Assembly (NCBI GenBank): GCA_004376305.1
Contig: SOKD01000246.1
Span: 1-5,324 of the forward strand
Direction of reading: 5' to 3'
DNA length: 5,324 nucleotides
Source: Candidatus Cloacimonadota bacterium
GTDB taxonomy: Bacteria > Hydrothermota > E44-bin80
Shown: in pieces, positions 1 to 4,739 of the stretch
Layout: every line of letters begins with the position of its first letter
How positions within the stretch are numbered: position 1 is the stretch's first letter
Program-made: the position numbers and the translations under genes
The notes under the pieces: model-generated
Databases searched by the model: none
Told to the model about the DNA's origin: nothing
Seen by the model: the letters and a program-made list of their open reading frames with translations, nothing else

Positions 1-1
1 T

Positions 2-1258
2 GATAAGGAAATTCGATATCTTGTTTTATCGAAAACAATAAACGGAAATAGTTTTTACGACATAGAAATATCTTCTAAAACACAGAAGGGAAAAAGGCGT
101 ACGCCTGTCAGAACCATCATTGATGCAAGAAAACACTTCTATATCTCAAGAATACACGGCGAGAAAAGAAGAACGCTCGCTAAGGCAGCGAGCATTTTGA
201 AAGTAAATATTGAATCCCCGCAGGGTGTTTTCAGGCAGAGATGGACAACTCCTGATCGGTGGCCGCACAGACATCTCTGGTTATGGGATTCATGTTTCCA
301 TGCTCTTGCTTATACATTCATCGATAAGAAACTCGCTGAAGATTCACTGCTTTCGGTCATTGATACCCAGCAGAAGGGTGGTTTCATTCCCCACATTGGA
401 AGACCTGATGGAAATTTTTCAAACATCACCCAACCGCCGTTGCTCTCATGGGCATCATATAAGGTTTATCAGCAAACTAAAAATAAAGCGTTTCTTAAAA
501 AAATGTATCCGAAGCTGAAAGCATACCTCTTCTGGTGTCTCAGAAGCAGAGACAAAAACCATAATGGGCTGCAGGAATGGGCGCGCAGCGATGAATCCGG
601 AATGGATAATTCTTCAAGATTCAACAGTGGATGTTCATTTGATGCTATTGATTTTTCCTCCATACTTGCCAATGACCTAGCCTGTCTGTATTCGATAAGC
701 AGGGAAATCGAAAACACCGAATCAAAATTAAAAAGGAACGTACAGAAAATCAATAAAAAAATCCAGCAGTATTTGTGGAACAAGAAGGAAGGATTTTTCT
801 TTGACCGCTATTTCAACGGCACATTTTCAAAATCAAAAACTGCTTGTGGTTTTCTCCCTCTCTTCTCCGGCAGTGCCACGGAACAGCAAGCAGAATATCT
901 TATTGAACATCTTCTTGCAAAGAATGAATTCCATACACCTTTTCCGGTACCGAGTGAATCAATAGATTCACCCACTTTTGACAACAATATGTGGAGAGGA
1001 CCTGTTTGGTTAAACTACAATTACTTTATTATCGAAGGGTTAAAACAATATGGGTTCAAAGATATTGCTGAAACACTACGAAAAAAAACGCTCAGAGAAG
1101 TAGAGAAGTGGTATCGAAAAGAAGGAACAATCTTCGAATTCTACGACCCATTTGGAAAACTTTCACCGCGCTGTATTCCCCGAAAAGACACCTATGGAGC
1201 AATCAAGGAATTTGGATGGTCTGCTGCTCTTTACATTGCACTCTTTCTCAATCAATAG
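2..1258 (+). CDS. MGH1/GH63-like glycoside hydrolase, 5'-truncated by window edge
   Basis: The frame is open from base 2 to the TAG at 1256-1258, giving 418 visible residues. A TTG at 197 could serve as a start, but it has no Shine-Dalgarno site and the residues before it fit the family, so the true start lies left of the window. Visible family signatures, in visible numbering, are WLWDSCFHA near 93-101, GGFIPHI near 126-132, NITQPPLLSWA near 141-151, ESGMDNSSRF near 198-207, MWRGPVW near 330-336 and a C-terminal FEFYDP near 378-383. These mark the (alpha/alpha)6 barrel shared by GH63, YgjK and mannosylglycerate hydrolase. From family knowledge, the Asp of SGMDN (about 202) is the likely general acid and the Glu of FEFYDP (about 379) the likely base. 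About 65 residues upstream of the TTG probably belong to an N-terminal beta-rich domain. The substrate cannot be told from sequence; an alpha-glucoside or alpha-mannoside is likely. No signal peptide can be assessed. Confidence 0.85.
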   Translation, partial: DKEIRYLVLSKTINGNSFYDIEISSKTQKGKRRTPVRTIIDARKHFYISRIHGEKRRTLAKAASILKVNIESPQGVFRQRWTTPDRWPHRHLWLWDSCFHALAYTFIDKKLAEDSLLSVIDTQQKGGFIPHIGRPDGNFSNITQPPLLSWASYKVYQQTKNKAFLKKMYPKLKAYLFWCLRSRDKNHNGLQEWARSDESGMDNSSRFNSGCSFDAIDFSSILANDLACLYSISREIENTESKLKRNVQKINKKIQQYLWNKKEGFFFDRYFNGTFSKSKTACGFLPLFSGSATEQQAEYLIEHLLAKNEFHTPFPVPSESIDSPTFDNNMWRGPVWLNYNYFIIEGLKQYGFKDIAETLRKKTLREVEKWYRKEGTIFEFYDPFGKLSPRCIPRKDTYGAIKEFGWSAALYIALFLNQ

Positions 1259-1295
1259 AAACAGGATTGGTATCTCGCTCTTTCCCGTAAAGCAG

Positions 1296-1342
1296 ATATA
1301 TATAAAATATTAATTGACTACGATAGGTCTATAGGTTATACG
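1296..1342 (+). promoter_or_regulatory. Sigma-70-type promoter for the RAM-domain gene, with A/T-rich upstream tract
   Basis: TTGACT at 1314-1319 matches the -35 consensus at 5 of 6 positions. TATACG at 1337-1342 matches the -10 at 4 of 6, with an optimal 17-bp spacer. An almost pure A/T stretch (1296-1313) lies directly upstream and could act as an UP element. Transcription would start near 1349, leaving a leader of roughly 37 nt before the ATG at 1386. The spacer contains a direct repeat of ATAGGT (1323-1328 and 1331-1336), a possible operator. This is prediction from sequence only. Confidence 0.5.
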
Positions 1343-1374
1343 TATTAAAAAAGAAGCTTATTGCCTGATATAAA

Positions 1375-1381
1375 AAGGAGG
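1375..1381 (+). promoter_or_regulatory. Ribosome binding site of the RAM-domain gene
   Basis: AAGGAGG is a full-strength Shine-Dalgarno sequence ending 4 nt before the ATG at 1386. The spacing is short, but rsfS in this window has the same short spacing. It fixes the start codon with confidence. Confidence 0.8.
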
Positions 1382-1385
1382 AATC

Positions 1386-1640
1386 ATGGCAGAGAAGTAC
1401 AAAGCAAACGCATATGTATTAATTAAAGTTGAGGCAAGCATGGCACATAATGTGTACAATCAACTCAATAATCTCAAATCGATTATCCAGGTTGACCCTG
1501 TAACAGGTCCCCATGATATCATAGCAATTGTTGAATCTCCCGACGTTTCAACCCTTGGCTCATTTATAATCAATAAAATCAGAACAATTGAAGGAGTCAG
1601 GGATACATTAACCTGTCACATTATTAAGTTCGGGTTATAG
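1386..1640 (+). CDS. Stand-alone Lrp/AsnC ligand-binding (RAM) domain protein
   Basis: This 84-residue protein consists only of the effector-binding alpha/beta (ferredoxin-like) domain of Lrp/AsnC regulators; the N-terminal helix-turn-helix is absent. The pattern is a beta strand (AYVLIKVE, residues 9-16), a helix (19-29), then the hallmark turn VTGPHDIIAIVE at about 39-50, a second helix (54-68) and a last strand (TLTCHIIKF, 74-82). In Lrp proteins the G-x-x-D turn lies in the dimer or oligomer interface where amino acids bind. Stand-alone versions are known in archaea and many bacteria. They form oligomers and are thought to sense small molecules or to modulate full-length Lrp proteins, but no DNA binding is expected from this one alone. 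It has its own promoter and a strong ribosome site, so it is probably well expressed and independent of the glycosidase upstream. Its stop lies 5 bp from the convergent stop of the next gene. Confidence 0.88.
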   Translation: MAEKYKANAYVLIKVEASMAHNVYNQLNNLKSIIQVDPVTGPHDIIAIVESPDVSTLGSFIINKIRTIEGVRDTLTCHIIKFGL

Positions 1641-1645
1641 TCTGG

Positions 1646-2128
1646 TTAGAGTTTGTATCCGATTTTCCGTAAAAACTCTTTTCTCTCTTTCATTCCTTCC
1701 TCATCCTCAATACCCAGGGGCTTGAATCCATCCAGAACACCAAGTATTCCCTGTTGCTCACCATCCACGCCGATGATTACCTTAAGAGGATTTGCTGTTG
1801 CGCAATAAAAACCAACTATTTCAGGTACATCTCTCAATATCCTTAGAAAGTTTATCGGATATGCATTCTTAATAAAAAGAATAAAGGAATGCCCTGAGCT
1901 AATATTCATCGCATTTTTCGTGGCAAGTTCCATCATTTCATCATCAGTCCCTGTGAACCGTATTAATCGCTTATCCGATGATTCACAGAAGGCAAACCCA
2001 AATTTTACCCCGGGGACCGCGCTGACAAGTGCTTCATGGACATCATCAACTGTTTTGATAAAATGTGATTGTCCAAGTATCAAATTGAATGATTGTGGAT
2101 TGTCTATCTCAATAACCTTAATCTCCAT
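1646..2128 (-). CDS. Adenosine-specific kinase family protein (DUF355/PF04008-type)
   Basis: The product has 160 residues, about the usual family length. It starts at ATG 2128 and ends with TAA at 1646. Family signatures are visible: LGQSHFIKTVDD at about 18-29, FCESSDKRLIRFTG at about 47-60, SSGHSFILFIKNAYPINFL at about 77-95, FYCATANPLKVIIG at about 107-120 and QQGILGVLDGFKPLGIE at about 125-141. The family was named adenosine-specific kinase from work on a hyperthermophilic archaeal member, and it occurs mainly in archaea and thermophilic or anaerobic bacteria. Its role in the cell is poorly settled; nucleoside salvage is the simplest reading. No P-loop or ribokinase motif is seen, in line with the family. 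It is encoded 136 bp downstream of argS on the same strand and converges with the RAM gene without a visible terminator between them. I am sure of the family and much less sure of the biochemical activity. Confidence 0.85.
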   Translation of the reverse strand: MEIKVIEIDNPQSFNLILGQSHFIKTVDDVHEALVSAVPGVKFGFAFCESSDKRLIRFTGTDDEMMELATKNAMNISSGHSFILFIKNAYPINFLRILRDVPEIVGFYCATANPLKVIIGVDGEQQGILGVLDGFKPLGIEDEEGMKERKEFLRKIGYKL

Positions 2129-2134
2129 CTCTTA

Positions 2135-2139
2135 ACCTC
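2135..2139 (-). promoter_or_regulatory. Ribosome binding site of the adenosine-specific kinase gene
   Basis: GAGGT on the minus strand lies 6 nt before the ATG at 2128, which supports that start. Upstream, the minus strand is A/T-rich (2141-2170), with a TAATAT at 2158-2153 that could be a -10 box. I find no good -35 at the right distance, so I do not call a promoter. Confidence 0.6.
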
Positions 2140-2173
2140 GTTTTGCATACATATATTATTGATTGTAAATTCT

Positions 2174-2227
2174 CCATCTCACCGATTCACCCATTCATCG
2201 TTTCACACTCTTTCTTTCATCTAGTCA
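2174..2227 (-). repeat. Degenerate 8-bp phased intergenic repeat (TGA-octamers)
   Basis: On the minus strand, six octamers each begin with TGA. Read on the + strand as units ending in TCA, four are contiguous (2174-2181, 2182-2189, 2190-2197, 2198-2205). After a 6-bp interruption (2206-2211) come two more (2212-2219, 2220-2227). Typical minus-strand units are TGAATGGG, TGAATCGG and TGAAACGA. The array lies in the 136-bp gap between argS and the adenosine kinase family gene (2129-2264), which otherwise holds only the kinase ribosome site and a weak inverted repeat. There is no open frame across it on the coding strand, because the phased TGAs act as stops as the 8-bp step rotates the frame. 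Its function is unknown. Similar low-complexity TGA-rich intergenic strings are, from memory, seen in some candidate-phylum genomes. Confidence 0.6.
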
Positions 2228-2264
2228 TCTCGCTATTACCAACAGCTTACAGATTCCACTGTTA

Positions 2265-3902
2265 TTACATTTTCTCCGGAGCTGCAACACCAATAAGATC
2301 CAGCCCATTCTTCATAACCTGCTGCATTGCCTTCACAAGAAAGAGCCTTGCCTCTGAGAGTGGTCCATCATCCGTAACAACCCTGACCTTCTGGTAATAA
2401 GAATGAAACGCCTTTGCAAGGTCAAGAAGGTAATAGGGAACTCTATGAACATCCCGTTTTTCTGTTGCCCCCTGCACAACCTCGGGAAAAAGAAGAACCA
2501 GCCTTGCTATCTCTCTTTCCCCGGGTTCTTTAAGCAGTGAAAGATCGGGGTCATCCGTCATGCTCAATCCTGCTTCCCGGGCAAAATTGAAGATATTCAC
2601 CGTTCGCGCATGGCAATACTTCGTGTAGTAAACAGGATTCTCAAGCGATAGTGTCTTTGCCAACTCAACATCAAAATCAAGATGGGCTTGACTTCTTCTC
2701 ATGAGAAAAAAGAAACGAACAGCATCGGAATCAACAGAATCCAATAGAGAATCAAGTGTAATAAATTTCCCGGATCGTTTCGACATCTTCTCTTTCTTGC
2801 CTTTTGAAACAAGTGTTACCTGTTGAACGATAATTATCTCAAGGTTCCTGGAACCAAATCCAAAAGCTTCAATCGCTGCCTTCAATCGCATTATATCCCC
2901 ATGGTGATCGGGTCCCCATAAATTTATCAGATATTCATATCCACGTTCAAATTTGTTCTTATGGTAGCTGGCATCCGAAACAATATAGGTGTGAGTTCCA
3001 TTCTGCTTGATGAGTACCCGATCCTTATCATCTCCGTACTTCGTTGTGGAAAACCAAATTGCTCCATCTTTCTTGTACACATCTCCCCTATCTTCAAGGA
3101 TCTTTAAAACCTGTTGTACTGAAAACTGTTTCAATATCTCTACTTCGCTAATCCATTTTTTGAACCGAACATCAAACCTTTCAAGTGAATGCTTCTGTGA
3201 CTTAACCATTTCGTCTTTTACAGTTTCCTTGAAGAATTGTATTCGCTCAACCTCACTCATGCTGACTACTTTTTTATCGTTCAAAAACTGCTTCACATAA
3301 TCCTTTATGTACTCTCCCTTGTATCCATCTTCAGGGATTTCTCCACTCTCACCAAGCAATTCCTTAAATCGAATCTCTGCTGATTCACCGAGCATGTGCA
3401 TTTGCCTTCCTGCATCATTGATATAAAACTCCGCATCTGCTCTGTAACCGGTAAAATTAAGTAATTTTACAAGGACATCACCAACCACTCCAGCCCGTGC
3501 ACTCACCACATTTAACGGACCGGTAGGATTGGCGCTTACGAACTCAACCAGGATTCTCTTTCCATTGCCAGCGTTGCTGCTGCCAAATTGTGCGCCTTCT
3601 TCAACCACATTCCGCAATCGTCCAAATAGAACACGGTTATGCAGGAAGAAGTTTACATACCCACCTTTTCTCAGAACCTTTTCAAACATATCATTTTTCT
3701 TGCTGAGTTTATCAACCACCGTATTCATAAAATCATCGAATGAAATCTTTTTTTCACAAGGAAAGAATGAGGAGATGTTCGATGCGAAATCCCCAAATGC
3801 AGCCTTTGGGGGGATTTCAATAACCGGTTTTGTCTGTATGCCATAGCTTTTCAGGATCCCTTCTATTACAATCTGCTTTATTTCTTCCTTAAGGCTCATC
3901 AT
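2265..3902 (-). CDS. argS: Arginyl-tRNA synthetase with an altered HIGH motif
   Basis: This class I aminoacyl-tRNA synthetase charges tRNA-Arg with arginine, using ATP, in the cytoplasm. It has 545 residues from ATG 3902; a second ATG follows at 3899. The frame is open further up to 4043, but that would overlap rsfS with a non-family sequence, so I reject the longer form. Domains: the N-terminal tRNA D-loop recognition domain at about 4-95 with the typical AAFGDFASN (34-42); the Rossmann catalytic core at about 115-400 with VEFVSANPTGPL (119-130), FYINDAGRQM (159-168), WGPDHHG (329-335) and KMSKR (372-376); and a DALR-type anticodon-binding domain at about 420-545, ending in the usual family tail (APEKM). 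The HIGH tetrad that should follow PTGPL is NVVS (131-134), so both histidines and the glycine are missing. It lies 4 bp after rsfS with only a weak ribosome site, suggesting translational coupling. The family call is firm, and the whole length aligns without a frameshift. Confidence 0.95.
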   Translation of the reverse strand: MMSLKEEIKQIVIEGILKSYGIQTKPVIEIPPKAAFGDFASNISSFFPCEKKISFDDFMNTVVDKLSKKNDMFEKVLRKGGYVNFFLHNRVLFGRLRNVVEEGAQFGSSNAGNGKRILVEFVSANPTGPLNVVSARAGVVGDVLVKLLNFTGYRADAEFYINDAGRQMHMLGESAEIRFKELLGESGEIPEDGYKGEYIKDYVKQFLNDKKVVSMSEVERIQFFKETVKDEMVKSQKHSLERFDVRFKKWISEVEILKQFSVQQVLKILEDRGDVYKKDGAIWFSTTKYGDDKDRVLIKQNGTHTYIVSDASYHKNKFERGYEYLINLWGPDHHGDIMRLKAAIEAFGFGSRNLEIIIVQQVTLVSKGKKEKMSKRSGKFITLDSLLDSVDSDAVRFFFLMRRSQAHLDFDVELAKTLSLENPVYYTKYCHARTVNIFNFAREAGLSMTDDPDLSLLKEPGEREIARLVLLFPEVVQGATEKRDVHRVPYYLLDLAKAFHSYYQKVRVVTDDGPLSEARLFLVKAMQQVMKNGLDLIGVAAPEKM

Positions 3903-3906
3903 ATCT

Positions 3907-4260
3907 TTATACAATCTTTTCCATCGGAGCATCTCCCCAGAGAGACTCAATACCATAGTATTTCCTTTCTTCTTCCATGAATATGTGAACCACAACATCA
4001 ACGTAATCCAGGAGTATCCAGTGACCATAGGAGTATCCTTCAAGATGCCAATTTCTTATTCCCTTATCCCTCAGTTTTTTTCTTACCACATCCGCAAGAG
4101 CACGGGCGTGGGTCTCACCTGTTGCCGTGATAATTATAAAGAAATCTACCATTGAAGAGATCTTCCTTAGATCAAGAATGCTAATGGTATCACCTTTCTT
4201 GTCAAGCGTCAATTGAGCAATGTACCGTACAAGACTTTGTGAATTTCTTAAGTCCTCCAA
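3907..4260 (-). CDS. rsfS: Ribosomal silencing factor RsfS (DUF143/Iojap)
   Basis: RsfS binds ribosomal protein uL14 on the 50S subunit and blocks subunit joining, lowering translation in starvation or stationary phase. The 117-residue product has the usual length and signatures: ISILDLRKISSMVDFFIIITATG (26-48), the helix with HARALADVV (51-59), then WHLEGYSYGHWILLDYVDVVVHIF (71-94) and the C-terminal YYGIESLWGDAP (101-112). The start is TTG at 4260, chosen because a full AGGAGGT lies just upstream and no ATG occurs early in the frame. The stop (3907-3909) is 4 bp from argS, and the start is 8 bp after the LytR_C gene stop, so it sits inside a tight operon. The pairing with a LytR_C protein and argS suggests joint control of translation and envelope growth, but that is inference. 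Confidence 0.94.
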   Translation of the reverse strand: MEDLRNSQSLVRYIAQLTLDKKGDTISILDLRKISSMVDFFIIITATGETHARALADVVRKKLRDKGIRNWHLEGYSYGHWILLDYVDVVVHIFMEEERKYYGIESLWGDAPMEKIV

Positions 4261-4263
4261 TGC

Positions 4264-4270
4264 ACCTCCT
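4264..4270 (-). promoter_or_regulatory. Ribosome binding site fixing the TTG start of rsfS
   Basis: AGGAGGT on the minus strand ends 3 nt before TTG at 4260-4258. Its first bases overlap the TAG stop (4271-4269) of the upstream LytR_C gene, so a ribosome finishing that gene ends on the rsfS entry site. This supports translational coupling and the non-ATG start. Confidence 0.75.
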
Positions 4271-4739
4271 AATATATTTCGCGTTCCAGAACCTTTTTCG
4301 AGAAGTATTGACTGTAATCTTTTCCAAGCAAGAGGGTTGCTTCCACGAATAATGTTGAATCAATCATCGTTGTCATATTTGAGCAATGAATCATCTTCCC
4401 TAACAATTTTGCATTTCTCATCCCCGTATTCATTCTTTCAATAATAATTGTCCTTTCAACATCCCCTTCCCTCACATTTGAGATTTCGACCACATCAAAC
4501 CCCTTTTCTCTCAAGAATAGGGAGACCTTGTATGCAAGATTATCAACACCACAGCCATTGAGCACTTCAATGCGGGTATACGGAATGGCAGCATTACCCG
4601 GGAAACTCTTTCTTCTTTCTGAAAATCTAAATGTCATTGAAGCAACAATAATAAGCACAAGAAACGTAAGAATAATTATAAGAATCCGTGCGTACAGGCT
4701 TGCGGATTTCTCTTTACGCTTTTTGCTTGTTTTTTTCAT
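4269..4739 (-). CDS. Membrane-anchored LytR_C domain protein
   Basis: The product has 156 residues from ATG 4739. An in-frame TTG at 4748 would add three residues but has no ribosome site. The N-terminus is very basic (K/R-rich, residues 2-11), followed by one hydrophobic segment at about 15-36 (from SLYARILIII to IIVASM) and then a soluble part. The positive-inside rule places the C-terminal part outside the cytoplasmic membrane. Residues about 57-140 match the LytR C-terminal domain (PF13399-type): IEVLNGCGVDNLAYKV followed by LREKGFDVVEISN, then a Thr/Ile-rich strand and a second helix (AKLLGKMI). This domain is often found behind LytR-CpsA-Psr wall-polymer ligases, but that catalytic domain is absent here. 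The gene overlaps the end of the glmU-like gene by 26 bp and precedes rsfS by 8 bp. The function is unknown; a cell-wall or envelope role is inferred from the domain and the neighbour. Confidence 0.8.
   Translation of the reverse strand: MKKTSKKRKEKSASLYARILIIILTFLVLIIVASMTFRFSERRKSFPGNAAIPYTRIEVLNGCGVDNLAYKVSLFLREKGFDVVEISNVREGDVERTIIIERMNTGMRNAKLLGKMIHCSNMTTMIDSTLFVEATLLLGKDYSQYFSKKVLEREIY

Noticed and set aside
197..199. TTG as the start of the glycosidase
   Set aside because: There is no ribosome site, and the same frame is open to the left edge with residues that lead smoothly into the family domain, so the gene starts outside the window.
469..783. Minus-strand open frame opposite the glycosidase
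   Set aside because: The apparent hydrophobic stretch is the complement of A-rich glycosidase codons; the sense strand carries conserved motifs throughout.
1920..2135. Plus-strand open frame opposite the adenosine kinase family gene
   Set aside because: It is antisense to a well-supported gene, with a Ser/Ile-rich composition typical of a shadow frame and no ribosome site or family resemblance.
2174..2227. CRISPR array or small coding gene at the phased repeat
   Set aside because: Units are 8 bp with no spacers of CRISPR size and no long identical repeats; phased TGA stops exclude coding on the minus strand.
2241..2263. Inverted repeat AACAG/CTGTT downstream of argS as an intrinsic terminator
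   Set aside because: The stem is only 5 bp with a 13-nt loop, and no T-run follows on the transcribed strand; too weak to call.
3529..3846. Plus-strand open frame opposite argS (also 3007-3300)
   Set aside because: Both lie antisense to conserved ArgS coding sequence and show no family features; chance open frames.
3903..4043. N-terminal extension of argS to position 4043
   Set aside because: The extra 47 residues would overlap rsfS and do not resemble the ArgS N-terminus. The family-like start is the ATG at 3902 (or 3899), right after the rsfS stop.
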